Under the pieces are notes generated by a model. The model saw nothing but the letters and a program-made list of their open reading frames with translations, was not told where the DNA came from and made no database searches. Made by a program: the position numbers and the translations under genes. DNA of 64,000 nucleotides from Norana najaformis (lineage: Eukaryota; Annelida; Clitellata; Crassiclitellata; Hormogastridae). Where the stretch lies: positions 33,211,989 to 33,275,988 of the forward strand of contig OZ029915.1 of assembly GCA_964023275.1 (NCBI GenBank), read 5' to 3'. The stretch's first letter is position 1, and every line of letters starts with the position of its first letter. This document shows positions 24,701 through 36,168 of this stretch, in pieces.

Positions 24701-26558
24701 GCATTAATGCAGAAGTATTATTAATCAGATATACTAATATTTTTAAACCATGTGTAGAATTAGTCTCCCAGGTTCTCAAAAATAAGAAAACAAGTGAACA
24801 TTTTTCTGGAATGGCAAAACTTTGGTCCATCCATGTGCTTTGGACACAAATGCACTGAAATGTTGGATGGACACAGCAGGGTGTAGAAAAAGAGCCTCCC
24901 TGATGTCACCCACCTGGACCAGATATCAACCGATATCTTTTTTTTTCTGTTATTGTTAATAGTTTAAATGCTATTGCATCACATTATTGTATTGCACATG
25001 TAAATTTATATAGCACCTTTTCCCATCCAATCAACAGCAGCAACAGCATCCAGTGTCATCATCTTCCCTCTCTTTCTTGTCATCTTCCTTCTCCATATCA
25101 TCATCATTATGGTCCTCACCATTAGCAATATTGCGACTTACAGATACAGATTCCATTAAAGTATAGCAGCTCTCCAAAGCTTGCTAAATAGAAATATAAA
25201 GGATTACCACGAGAATCAGAACTCATGTTCTGATACCAGAAATTAAACTGTGTTATGCAGGATTCTACTCTTAATGAAGTAAAGCACTTAACAGTTCTTT
25301 ACTTTTTTAGATCCTGCTGTTCCTTGTGGATGGGTCCAGAGGCCTTATACTGCAACACCTCCTCCTATGCTTCTTCCCTATTGGGAAATTGCACACATCA
25401 TTCCTCAGGTCAAAGACAGTTATTACTTCAAGGTATCAAATTTTCACTGGCAGGCTAATTTATGTGGTCTCTGTGGTCGGAAGACTAGCTTTAAACCACT
25501 GTGCATACAAGTGCCTCACTAAGTTCTCTTTATTCTGCAAACAATAAAATTCTCCAAATCTGGCCAAGCAATATTTGTGAGAAGAAATGCATGAAATCGA
25601 ATCACTTTCAGTTGTTGCAAGAGTGAGATATATCATGGCCATTCTCCTACACAAAACGTCGACAGCATTCTGAACAGTATTCCCCATACAGAGAACCAAC
25701 ATATCCTTCAGAAAAAAATAACCATCACTGGCAGCATCTTAGGGAAACCAGTGAGAAGAAGCAGCAAAAATAAAAGCTCATAGTGAGGAGTGATGCAAAG
25801 AGACTCTCAGGAGAATATAAGCTTAGTAGTCATTGATCAGCTGCCTTCTGATAACAATGCAGGAAAAATATATGGATGGGCCACTATTCAAAACTCTGGT
25901 GCCAAGCTGACAAAGGGTAGAGGAAGACAATCCTCATGGGAAGCCAAACAATCCACAGGATCATTCATTTTTGAAGGGCGTTGATATCACGAGCTCATAA
26001 ATCAGTGTTCCTCTCAAATTTGGAACATTTGCATTTCTGACCCAATCGTTCCACAGTAGATACAAAATTAGTGTTTGAAAAACGAGCTACCAGAAGACAA
26101 TGCTCCTCTGGAGAAGTTTTCAATTGAGCTGGTCTACATCAGGCTGGGTGTACAGCTGGGAACAAAAATGCAGCAATATTCATGCAATGAAATTATTCTT
26201 TGAGAAGTGCAATCCATCATACACAGACAGCGTCTGGGATCGACTGGACACTTCAGACGGCACCTCAGTGAAAAGCATTGAAGCAAGGCACATAAAGAGT
26301 CAGCAAAACAGCATCACCAGAAAATCGATAGCGCCATAAAAGACAATATTTGGCCATAAAGTGACAACGACAATTGTGAAATGTATAAGCATGAGTAATT
26401 TACCAAAAAAACCAATGGCAAAGAATTATAATGCTCATTTAAGAAAATGTAGCAAAAAAGGGAAGACAAATGTTGCAAACTTTTGGAACATCAAAGCCAA
26501 GTCTAGACCGATCAAACATTTGCATATTTAGCAAAAGGACCTAATCTAACCTAATGAC
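21711..26558. other. Non-genic stretch
   Basis: No gene is supported in these 4.8 kb. Open frames of 60-84 codons are scattered on both strands without domains. A short LINE-tail-like word (ATTTATATAGCACC) lies near 25,006. An AGATATC/GATATCT hairpin followed by a run of T lies at 24,921-24,945. Confidence 0.35.
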
Positions 26559-26630
26559 TTCTATAGCATCACTACCGTAATGCACAAGGCATTACATGAT
26601 GGTCACTTCAAGTGAAACCATATATTAAAG
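26559..26630 (-). mobile_element. LINE family R1 tail, copy 2 (short)
   Basis: The plus-strand text ACTTCTATAGCATCACTACC, GTAATGCACAAGGC and GATGGTCACTTC is the complement of the R1 3' end seen at 10.9 and 35.1 kb. Only about 70 bp remain. Confidence 0.55.
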
Positions 26631-27067
26631 TATCATAATGCATTGAAGAAGCCCAGTGGAATAAAAGCAATGTGCCATGATGTTGATGGAAATTCATTAA
26701 ACAAACAAAATCTAACTTCTTTCATCTTTGTTGGCATTCACATGAAGATTTTTTAAATTACCTGTTCAGTTTAAGGTAAAACTTCAACTGAATGTCACCA
26801 AATGTGCACTGCATTTATCAGGTTTAAAATAGTTTGTCTGGGGACCGGCCTGACCTGGGACAAACAGTCTTCTGAGTCCTGCCAACTGTTGAATTCCTAT
26901 ACACAGCCTCTCAATCAAATATCCTCCTGTAGGAAGCTAATGCAACCAAACTACACCATTACCAGGGCCCCTGTGAGAGTGAAAGAGGCAAATACCATAC
27001 AGAGACACAATGGCAGACAGAGAATGATGACATCTTTCTAATGAGGATGCCCTTTCTGTGCATATAC

Positions 27068-27325
27068 AGTGTGGACCCCTTAACGCAATTTGTAAGGGAG
27101 GAGGTAGGAAAAGCCATCAAACCAGTTGTAAACAAGGCCTGGTGTAAAATGGCCCAGACAGCTATGTTTTTCATTGGGCCCCTAGCTGGACTATTTGATG
27201 GCACTGTTGACAACTGGTGACCAGTTGTGGGTCAAATACTAGCCTAACCAAGAAGGTCTGGCCTCACAACCTTGGGATAGTGCTGAAATAACCTGAAATA
27301 TTATTTGATACCCTAAAGTATGCTA
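27068..27325. repeat. Interspersed repeat X, copy 1
   Basis: About 250 bp with a clear partner at 52,988-53,222. Shared words in order include GTGGACCCCTTAA or its variant, GGCCTGGTGTAAAATGGCC, CCTAGCTGG, ACTGTTGACAACTGG, AGTTGTGGGTCAAATA and GTGCTGAAATAACC. No coding capacity was seen. It could be a fragment of a DNA transposon, but no terminal repeats were found. Confidence 0.7.
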
Positions 27326-27437
27326 TAACAAAATAAGACTTCAACCAAACATGAGAAATGACCTAGCTCTGTTAAATGACCAAAAAAATGGAAACCATTT
27401 ATTCGCACAGGTTGCTGCTAGCATCAAAAATGTAAGA

Positions 27438-27572
27438 AATAATGATGATAATGATGATGGTGTTGGTGGTGATGATGATGATGATGATGACGACGACGAC
27501 GATGATTGTGATCATGATGATCATGATTATGATGATCATGATTGTGATCGTTATCACGATCATGATGAGTAA
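27438..27572. repeat. (GAT)n/(GAC)n/(ATC)n compound microsatellite
   Basis: About 130 bp of GAT, GAC and TGATCA-type repeats. The Asp-rich or His-rich open frames across it are repeat artefacts. It lies just before a SINE family A fragment. Confidence 0.95.
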
Positions 27573-27608
27573 AGCTAGTGAACTCAGCAATAAAATATAT
27601 ACAAATGT

Positions 27609-27712
27609 ATACAGTTGGTGGAAGAACAGATAGTGAGGGAAAGGTCTGGCCATCTGCCCTCATGTGCCAAGGCTAAGAAAATGAAGTCACTGAAATTCAC
27701 ATGGGGGCAAAA
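27609..27712 (+). mobile_element. SINE family A, copy 4 (head missing)
   Basis: Matches the posterior body of the copies at 7.1 and 17.3 kb: TTGGTGGAAGAACAGAT, GGTCTGGCC, TGCCCTCATGTGCC and GGCTAAGAAAATGAAGTCAC. The tRNA-like head is absent and a microsatellite lies in its place. Confidence 0.65.
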
Positions 27713-27719
27713 GTGCATC

Positions 27720-27840
27720 CATCTCTACCGCATCCTCCATCAGGTCTGTCTCCATCCCCACCTTGTCCCCACAGGTGTGCTCTCTGTCCGTATATCCATC
27801 CCAATCAAGCAAACCCAAAATATAAAAATGCTCATGTACA
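27720..27840. repeat. TCCCCATC-rich low-complexity segment, related to 38.4 kb
   Basis: Pyrimidine-rich CTCCATCAGGTCTGTC and TCCATCCCCACC units are followed by ATAAAAATGCTCA. The segment at 38,390-38,545 has the same order (CCCCATCAGGTCTGTCC, then ATAAAATGCTCA), so these are two copies of one repeat family. Confidence 0.5.
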
Positions 27841-29552
27841 GTAAACAGCCATATTCAATTTGTACGTTTTTAAAATATAGCATACTTCAAAACTGCTGTT
27901 TATTTAGTCTTAACAAGCAGTTAGGTCAAATGGACCAACACCATAATAAAAAACATACTGTTCTCATTTACAGTTAAATTTGTGGACAAAAAGAAATCCA
28001 TCAATGGAACCTGGATGCTTCTGTGTCCACAGACTCCAAAAATCAGTTATTGCTGCCAACTGATCTTTTTTCATTAATTTCTCCTTCAACAACAGAAAAT
28101 GGTTGAATATCCTGACATTACTGTTACTTATTTCAGATTGTAAACAGCACAAAGCTTCTTCTCAGTGTTATAAAGGCTGAAATTTCAGGCATGTGACAGC
28201 TGCAAACAGTCTGAACAACCCTTGAGGAAAAACGATCAGACTCAAGCCTTTGTTCTTGCCGTAACTAAAACAGCCCAAATTTACTTGTTTATTCTTATCC
28301 ATTACTAAGCTTATGCAACTATTTATCTCATCTTGCCTCATTAGGTGTGTCACTAACATTTCATACCCATGGTCACCTATCATGGTTAGCGTAAGGCTCT
28401 TCTTCTTCAATAAATGGTATTACAGTTTTGTGCAGACTTTCAACCTTATTTGTTTCTAAAATGCTATTTTTATCAAAAGGATCTGCATCATGAATTTTTA
28501 TCTGTTGGCTCCTCTTGACTACAAACTGTGGAAGACATGTAAAATTAAATGTTAGTTCACTAATTCAGCCTTATTAACAAAAAAGGCAAGCTGAAAACAA
28601 GAACATGAATTGGAATTAAGAGGATATGTCCAAAATGTGAGTTTAAATGAGTTCTCAGAATTAAATACACAGTTTCATAATAGAATCACAGTATTTTGGA
28701 CAAAGATATGTACTGTTTACAAAATAATAATGTCCCAAATAACTATTCAGTTTTCTATTGCAGTGTACACTGAGAAAATTAAAGGTGGTCTTGCACTGGA
28801 CAATTCCACCTGGCATGGCTGTGATGGGGAAAAATCCACCAATGTAGTATAGCCAGGTTTGGTAAGTCTTGATTAATACTAGTAAAAGGTGGAATTTCCC
28901 ACCAACACCACCAAAATCAGCACATGAATTTTGAGTTACAGAATGTATGGGTCACTGCTATGACTGAAAATATACTAAGTAATAATTGGAAAGAACTGCT
29001 ATAATAACAGATTCCAATACCACATGAAACCTATCAGAAAATAAATGATATAAAGCTTGATTTTCTTTTTCTGAACATCAGCAGCTCTGCTCTACTTTGT
29101 GAGGTTTAAGCATGCTTCACGCATGTGCATCTAAGCCCAGCTGAATGTTATACAGCACTTTTATAATAATTTTTCAAATTAAGTAAGTGATTATGGGCAG
29201 CTGAAGCACGTGCAAAATTTCGATCTAAATTAATCTGGTAGATTATAGTGTCGATTATAGTGCCTTATACGTCAGTGATACCTCACACAAAATACAACAG
29301 CAACGTAACTTCTTTTCACTTGACCAGGAAGATGGTCAGGAACAGGGGCAGGGACAAGGTCCAGGTGCACAATCGACTGTGCTGTCTCTGTAATAATAAA
29401 TGGCTTAGATATGTACGTGCATGCATGCTTGCAGTTTAATCCATTCTAGAGCAGACCTAAGATTGTGTTGTTTAATTTGGATTGCCATAAGTTGATACCT
29501 TGTGTACGAAACGGAGCTGCACACGTCTTTAATAACCGTAGCATCACTTTAA
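27841..29552. other. Non-genic stretch
   Basis: AT-rich; no open frame with recognisable content and no repeat that I can name. Confidence 0.35.
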
Positions 29553-29640
29553 AGCCTGTGTAAATCAGTGAATAAGCTGGTTCCCCCGACTTAGCTTTTG
29601 TTGGGCGCTGTAGAAATCTCGAGCTTACGATTACGAAGTC
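29553..29640 (+). mobile_element. SINE family C tail, copy
   Basis: GTGAATAAGCTGGTTCCCCC, ACTTAGCTTTTGTTGGGCGC and TGTAGAAATCTCGAGCTTAC follow one another as in the LINE end at 50,041-50,133. This is one of the best-preserved copies. Confidence 0.7.
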
Positions 29641-29859
29641 TAAATATCACTTGCAAGTCCATGAAAAGAAAGTGTTTTAAAACAACTCACTTGAGTTAAT
29701 AACGTTCTATTTCGCGAAGACGAATTAATTCCACACACAAATTGGTTCACTGTTCTCTCCTATAATAAAATACGTTGCACCAATTTATATTCGCATAATT
29801 CTGACGCAAATCAGGCGCACTATTGGCCAGTGACCATAATTTTATACAGTCGACTTCGC

Positions 29860-30235
29860 TTCATGAATACAATCCTTTCGCGAAATTTGCCTCTTTTTCT
29901 CGTCAAAAGACGATAATCTGTAATCCACATCGATCTCTCCTTCTCCCTCTGTCTCTACATTGGCCGACCAGGGTCGAATACAGTCGAGGGCTTAAGACAA
30001 CGCAAGACGATGTAGTCGACGACTAGAAATGCGTGGACGCAAAACACATCCACACATCAGCTTTTCGTCCGCCGTTGAAGCAGGAAAGAGTCCGGCGCCT
30101 CGCTCCTCTAGTCTCGCGACGACGACGACGCCTGCGTCCGCCGGTACGCAGCAGACGCTCCGCCTGCGCCTTCCTCCGACGCCGTTACAAAGATTCAGCG
30201 CGCCTACACCATTGTTACCCACACACGCATAGATA
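29860..30235. promoter_or_regulatory. CpG-rich segment, possible promoter or first exon
   Basis: A dense run of CpG dinucleotides (for example GACGACGACGACGCC and CGCGAAATTTGCC) contrasts with the AT-rich surroundings. Open frames exist on both strands but look like composition effects. A promoter or 5' UTR role is inferred from composition only, and I cannot assign a gene. Confidence 0.3.
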
Positions 30236-30389
30236 TACTTCTTTATATACTTACATATAACATACACATATATATACGATCGTTTAATAATATCCATGTA
30301 TAATATACACCGCAATGTGCGATCGCTGTGTCCATCAACGATGGTATTATCCATATGTCCTCCATGGTTGCAATGAAAGAGACAACCAA

Positions 30390-30475
30390 ATTTGGTTGAA
30401 TAAGGAGTAAGCTGGTTCCCGCGACTCAGTTTTCTTTGGGCACTGAAGTAACCTATTGGTCAAGGCGTTGAAGTC
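30390..30475 (+). mobile_element. SINE family C tail, divergent copy
   Basis: GAGTAAGCTGGTTCCCGCGA, CTCAGTTTTCTTTGGGCACT and GAAGTAACC match the family C/LINE tail with substitutions. Confidence 0.5.
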
Positions 30476-30554
30476 ATGGTCTGACTGAGTGTTAAGCTGG
30501 AGTTAGAGCTGGAACAATGATCGTCATTAAAATGTAAATGTGAATATATACGTT

Positions 30555-30640
30555 TTCTATAGCGACCGTATGGCCTCGACCCTACTCATTTTTCAATGAA
30601 ATTATCTGGTGAGATCCTTTACCATCGCTGCCAGCTGAAA
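30555..30640 (+). repeat. Interspersed repeat Y, copy 1 (partner at 37,430-37,530)
   Basis: CTATAGCGACCG, CTCGACCCT, TTTTTCAATGAA and GATCCTT... CGCTGCC occur in the same order near 37.45 kb. Both copies lie within about 250 bp of a family C tail, so they may belong to one larger element. Confidence 0.55.
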
Positions 30641-31159
30641 CAAGGCTAGAGTTGTCTTAATATTATAGACGAGGTGGATCCACGATTACAAGCACGGAGG
30701 CGAAATATTACTTGGGTATGGGGTGTAATAAGAAAAATAGAATATTCGTCAGTTCGCCAAGTTCCCTCTCCCGAATCCACCACTGATAGATTATGATCAG
30801 CTTTATAGATATAACTGGGTGTCTCCAGGAGTGGGTTCACGGACAAGGCCGTTCAGGGATCAGAGATCAAACCCCGTCTCTGCAGCTCAAGTATTTTGAC
30901 GGCTAAGGACAAAGTTTTAAGTAAATTAAATTTTGAATGTCAGAGTAAGTAATTAAATAATTTAGTCCAAAACTCAGTACTGTTGACGTCACTGGCACTC
31001 AAATGACCTAGCTGAAAAGTTGTATAAAATTTTATATATATATATGAAACAATTTTGTTATATAATTATACAGTTTCGGCCAGCTACATAAATTAAACAT
31101 ATTAGTGCCTATATGGTTTATATTCTGACCGGGGTAGGTTATAGTTATAATTATTTGCA

Positions 31160-31240
31160 GTGAAAAATGAAGTCGCTAAGTCTTCTTCTTCTTCTTCTTC
31201 TCCTTCTCCTCCTCCTCCTCCTGCTCCACCTTCTCCTCAG
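31160..31240 (+). repeat. (CTT)n/(CTC)n tract with a SINE family A 3' end
   Basis: AAAATGAAGTCGCTAAG is the terminal word of SINE family A. It is followed directly by (TTC)n and (CTC)n. It is probably the tail of a 5'-truncated copy. Confidence 0.6.
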
Positions 31241-32099
31241 CCCGAGTTCCGGATGAGAACTGAAATGATGTGTGCCATGGCGGAATAGCCCCTTGTGATT
31301 ATTAGGCCTACGTACAGAAAGTTGATCGTTTTATCAACACCACTAACCTTTTCTTACGAGACTTAATGCATTCTCAATGTCATTCCTCATGTGGAAGTAT
31401 GCAGTCACACACTATTATATATTATTATATAGATGAAAACAATTCCCTTTAGATTACTGGAATTAAAGCAATAACTTTATTTTATGGTTTTCAGACTCTA
31501 CTGACCGTCCTGGCGACAAATTATGGTATAAGTTTACACTGTAGGCCCTACAAAAGGTAGGATGGAAAATGTAGAAATCACAGTGCGTATAAACAGCATT
31601 GCATGCCACAAACTGCCACGAATTTATCCTGTTATTGCTTGTGCAATATCGTATGATCTTACTTTGTAAACAAGTTCGCTCATTCAAGAGATCCACATAT
31701 ACACCACGATAACATGCATTCGCAACACCGATGCCTTTTAGTGAAAACAGCGCCACAAAATATCACCCCATAAAGTCTGAATGTGAGTACGCTGCAGCGC
31801 GCTTTGTATAAACACTAATAAACACTGCGCTAAATAAATCATTTGCAACTTGGAACAAGAGGCGTGTCCTGGAAACTGCTTATATTCGTAGACCAAACGA
31901 CATGAGCCGTAATTTTATGGCCGAAGTGCCATAGCTTTGGCTAAAGGTCGCCAGAGACCTTATATATGGAGTGCTGTGCCAGCGCTATAAAAGTTGAGAC
32001 CACGACAACTGTACGTCACAATCAGTGGGCGTAACCAGATGATCACTGCCATGAGGTAATTTCAAAACAACTAAACCACACCTAGTGGGATGACGATTA

Positions 32100-32310
32100 T
32101 GGTGGTAGTGATGATTATGATGATGATTAGTTATCTGCCCGAAGGCAGGTCCTTTGGCGTTATGCCACCCGGGGATGAGATGAGTGAGGTGGTTTCCAGT
32201 TGTCTTCTTCACAGAGAGTTGTGGGTGACCAACTTGTCTGAGGTCACTACGCAGTGGCTTGAGGCAGATTCGAACCCGCGACGCTGCAGTTACGAGGCAG
32301 TGGGATAAGA
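32100..32310 (-). mobile_element. tRNA-like SINE, family D
   Basis: On the minus strand a canonical B box (GGTTCGAATCT) follows a tRNA-like stretch at about 32,262-32,310. The body then runs to a (CAT)n tract at 32,095-32,130. The family differs from A, B and C. Only one copy is seen here, so the SINE call rests on the B box and the tail. Confidence 0.45.
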
Positions 32311-32689
32311 ACGTTAATTTTATAAGTCGATACAAGGACGTCGCCGCCGCCCAGTCTCCATGACATGCTGAAAGACTAGAATTACCTCGAAAATGACAGA
32401 CCCTGACTGCCACAGCAGCATGGGCATCGACCATTAGGGGCGGTGGGGGCATATGACCCACTTAATGCTTGTGTTGGGTTATACCAATGATTACCTCCCC
32501 AACAATTTTGATCTTCTTAATTTTCTTAATTATAACGTGACGTTTCACCCCGTAACCGGCGTTGGTTCTGCTATCTACCAGGAAGGCCGTTGCCAACGCC
32601 ACGGGTAAAGCACAGTCCGCGAAGTACGGCTCCCGCGGTCTGCCAGGAGACTGACCGACAAGAGTCTTCACGTTTCAACACTTTAGTAA

Positions 32690-34500
32690 GTAAGTAAGCA
32701 AGTAAGTTTATTGCTCCAAAGAAGAACAGAATAAAACATTGCAAATAGCAAAAAATACATTTGTTTGGATGCAAAGGTCTACCCAAGAGGGGCCGAGGTC
32801 CCGCTAATTTAGGGCAGCCTATAACACAATAATATAACAGTGGCTAATGTCTAATTATCGAGCAGCTAATCAATTCTAAAATGAGAACAACATCTGTCCA
32901 TGAAGAAAGAAATAGCCTATTACTTTGGCATAACTAGAATTAAAATAAATTATACATTATATGGATAGTTAATATCCTATATACGAGCAACTAATCAATT
33001 CTTAACTGAAACGAGAACAACGTCTGTTCATGAAGAAAAGATATAGCCTATTACTTTGGCATAACTAAAACTCAAATAAATTATACAATTTTCAGTCGCA
33101 AGAAATACTAAAATACCGAATAATCTGCTTCTTAAATAAATTTAAGTTAGGTAAAGAACGTAAATTCTTGGGAATTGAGTTCCATAATGCTGGTAAAAAT
33201 TTTATAGTAGTTACACTGAGATCTCGTGGAATATGAATGACAATCAGCAACACACATAAAATAATTACTGAATACATGTTGGCAATGCATTTCGGTAATA
33301 TCTAAACATGAACAAGGATATTTGATACTTATTTATTTGTTCAAACTTCATAATATTAAGATCTTTAAAGCAATGTTCAGTCGTCATTCCATGCAACTTC
33401 CCGGCGATTATTATAACCGAACGTCGTTGTAGAATAGATAAACTCGATATTCTGGAGTGGTAAATAGATGCCCAAACGAGATTACAATATGTTAGGTAGG
33501 CCTATGGATAAATTAATGAATAGTATAAGTTTAACAAAATGTGACTTGGCAAAATGTTCCGAATACGATAAAAAATTCCAATACTTTTAGCTATTTTACA
33601 AGATGTATGATACACATGGTCTTTCCATGTGAGATGGTTATCAATATACACGCCGAGAAACTTACATAAAGTGACCTGAGAAACCCTATATCCGTCAACA
33701 CTAACACTCAGGTCCGAATCAGATACAGATTTTCTATGTCAAGAAAATAGAATGAAGTTGGTTTTATTTAAATTTAACGACAGCTTATTAGAACGAAACC
33801 ATTCGGTGATTAAAATAAGCTCATTGTTAACAGTTTCAAACAGAGTGTTAAGTGATTTATATGAGAAAAATACATTGGTATCATCAGCAAAAAGTAAGAA
33901 ATGAAGTAATTTAGAAGAATGTGGAAGATCGTTTAAATATATCAAAAATAATAAAGGGCCAAGAATGGAACCATGGGGACTCCACAGCGGATTAGTTTGC
34001 TTTTATATAGGGCACCATTACACAGCACCTGTTGCCGCCTGTTATCTAAATAACTTGTAAACCATATAAGTGGTGGGCCTCGTATTCCATAGAATTCAAG
34101 TTTCTTTAATAATATCCTATGATTTACTGTATCGAAAGCCTTAGCCAAGTCCAAAAAATTCCAATTGAGAACTGGTTATCATCAATGGATTGGGAGATTT
34201 TATCATGAAGGTCTAAAAGAGCCATAGAAGTCGAGTGGCCAGCTCGAAAACCAAATTGGTTAGGGTGTAATATATTCAATTTATCTATGTAATGGTACAA
34301 TCGTTCATAAATAATTTTTTCAAATAGTTTGGAAAAGTAAGGTAATAAAGAAATTGCGCGGGTATTCGATTTATCGCCTGATTTAATTATAGGTATAACC
34401 TTAGCCATCTTAATTCCTTCTGGCACAATACCAGTTTCAAATGAACAGTTAATAATTTCAGTTAATATTGGGGCGATAAACGTACAACACTTATCTTAGC
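32690..34500 (-). mobile_element. 5'-truncated LINE with reverse transcriptase and 3' tail
   Basis: Minus-strand frames, broken by a few frame changes, encode reverse-transcriptase blocks in order. At 34,430-34,130: KVIPIIKSGDK, FSKLFEKIIYERL and NQFGFRAGHST. At 34,150-33,950: DLAKAFDTVNH and GVP. At 33,945-33,740: LLFADDTNVFFS (the catalytic Asp pair) and WFRSNKLSLNLNKTNF. The C-terminus at 33,277-33,092 has ALWNSIPKNLRSLPNLNLFK. The 3' UTR ends near 32,690 in an (ACTT)n tail. It breaks off at about 34,500. This is the most complete reverse transcriptase in the window and belongs with CR1/L2/Jockey-type elements. It is probably inactive. Confidence 0.9.
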
Positions 34501-35144
34501 ATCTACAGAAAGAGAAGACGTCAACGGCCTTAGTTGCCATAAGATGTCGTTAAACCATGGACAAGAAGATCTACAGAAAGAACTAAGGTCGCGTCGGCGG
34601 ATGTCATACAGCGCGAGCACGGTCGACAGCTGTCTTCGTCGTCTTAAGCGAATTCCTCTTCCTTCGGTCGTTTGGCTACGTTGTCGTCAGCCTACCACTT
34701 CAACCGTCTAGATTCATCGACGCTCTCTCCGTCTTCTCACTCCCTTTCATAGGCAGAAAGTACATCACATGACATCACGCGAGACCACGCCATATATCAC
34801 GTGACATCACGCGATACATCGACGCTTCACATCACGCCATATATCACGTGACATCACGCGATGCCTCACGAGTTACATCCAATGATATATAAGTAAGTAG
34901 TATAACCTCTTTGGTTACATCGACGTGGCAACCTGCGCTACACATCACGGGAGGCTACATTCATGACGTAAAAAGAGGCTATAACTAGGCTTTGTAAATA
35001 ATATTGACAACGATGTAAATATTAATAACAAATTTACAAGGCCATTGCCTTTCGCGGCACTTTTGACCCGCCGGTTCTTGACGAGTTACAAACGACCCGA
35101 ACTTTTCATTCTTCGGGGAAAGGTTTAAAAATGAAATCCATTCC
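34501..35144. other. CpG-rich gap between two LINE fragments
   Basis: Contains the ATCACGTGACATCACGCGA tandem repeat and several CRE-like words (GACGTCA at about 34,517, TGACGTAA at about 34,964). No open frame is convincing. ATCTACAGAAAG occurs twice, at about 34,501 and 34,570. Confidence 0.4.
34763..34866. repeat. 47-bp tandem repeat with CACGTG and TGACATCA
   Basis: CATATATCACGTGACATCAC starts at 34,791 and 34,838, and a shorter related copy begins at 34,763. Each full unit carries the palindromic E-box core CACGTG overlapping TGACATCA. It could be a regulatory cluster or a simple minisatellite. Confidence 0.65.
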
Positions 35145-35570
35145 AAGAACTTCTATTGCGCCACTGCATTAATGCGTAAGGCATCAGCTGATGGTCACTG
35201 CTAAGCAAAGTCGATGTGCATACCAATTTCCAGGGTGAGTTCGATCAAAAAAAAAAACCAAGAGGAAAATCCGAGAAGACACAGAAAGCAGTCTATGGAG
35301 GAAAAGAGCAGGCCGAGATGGGCTTTAGTCGAGAACTGAAAGCCAACACAGACTCTGCAGAACGAACGCTTGCCGGAAGAGAGTTTCAGAGTCTGGGGTC
35401 AGCAACGGAGAAGGCACACCCACTAAGAGCTGCTCCTTTCCTCGGTATAGTCAGAATAAGGCATTCAGATTTCAGAAGACTTGGTCGAGTAATTGGAAGT
35501 CTTGGAAGTCAGCACTAGACGAAGATCGTGAGCTTGGCTGAAATGTAGAACCTTACAGACAATCAACCCG
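35145..35570 (-). mobile_element. LINE 3' end, family R1, copy 3 (best copy)
   Basis: On the minus strand the sequence encodes FKTGLIVCKVLHF, then GCAFSVADPRLWNSLPASVR, then SAESVLAFSSRLKPI, with one frame change between. A 3' UTR follows, ending GTGGCGCAATAGAAGTTCTT at about 35,147. The 100-codon plus-strand frame at 35,216-35,518 is the antisense shadow of this element. It defines family R1. Confidence 0.8.
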
Positions 35571-36089
35571 GTCTTGAAAACTATTCTCTAATTATTAATT
35601 ATTCGTCAATAACGGGGGAGGTTTAGTATAATTCATTATCCTTATGTCCTCATTCCAGACCGAATATAGGAGCCGAATGCGCAGCCATAAGCTCACGTTA
35701 TATGCGGTTTATGGGAAACAACCAACAGTTTATACGTCTACGCTTGTTTGACTGAGCTCAGTAGGCGTATACTCTATAAATTACCAGCAGATGTGCAATC
35801 GATCGATGCACAGTCTTGTACACAAACTTCTTTTGCATTGCCTATGGACAACAATTGGCTAATGATATGAATTATCTGAATTTTCTGCGCGTCATGAGAA
35901 TGTTCACCCCTTCCCTGGTAGGTAAAATTTAAAACTCTCCGGCATTGATAAAGATAAAAGAGAATATGCATATTTATTCATAAAAAAAGTTCAGATCTCT
36001 AGTGGGGTGTTAATTTTAACCCTCAGGTAAAGTGAAGGTGCTTGTAGTTAAGCCATTAGTTGCTTCAAACACCAGTTTAATTTAGACAT

Positions 36090-36168
36090 TTAAACAGACA
36101 ATTAAACAGACATTCAGACAGACAGACAGGCACAGACAGACACAGACGCACACAGACACACACAAAGA
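36090..36168. repeat. (CAGA)n/(CACA)n microsatellite
   Basis: Imperfect ACAGACAG and CACACAGA units over about 80 bp. Confidence 0.85.

Noticed and set aside
24921-24945. AGATATC/GATATCT hairpin followed by a run of T
   Set aside because: It looks like a terminator, but there is no gene or Pol III promoter upstream; likely chance in AT-rich DNA.
27399-27663. Asp-, His- and Ile-rich open frames on both strands
   Set aside because: Translations of the GAT/GAC microsatellite only.
29992-30354. 120-codon minus-strand and two plus-strand open frames
   Set aside because: All overlap the CpG-rich patch, where stops are rare in every frame. No recognisable content; kept only as a possible promoter.
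31985-32461. 158-codon minus-strand open frame
   Set aside because: It runs through a tRNA-like SINE and a (CAT)n tract giving a His-rich stretch. There is no domain and it is explained by repeats.
35216-35518. 100-codon plus-strand open frame (MHTNFQGEF...)
   Set aside because: The minus strand encodes the LINE signature ADPRLWNSLPASVR here, so the plus frame is the antisense of a retrotransposon.
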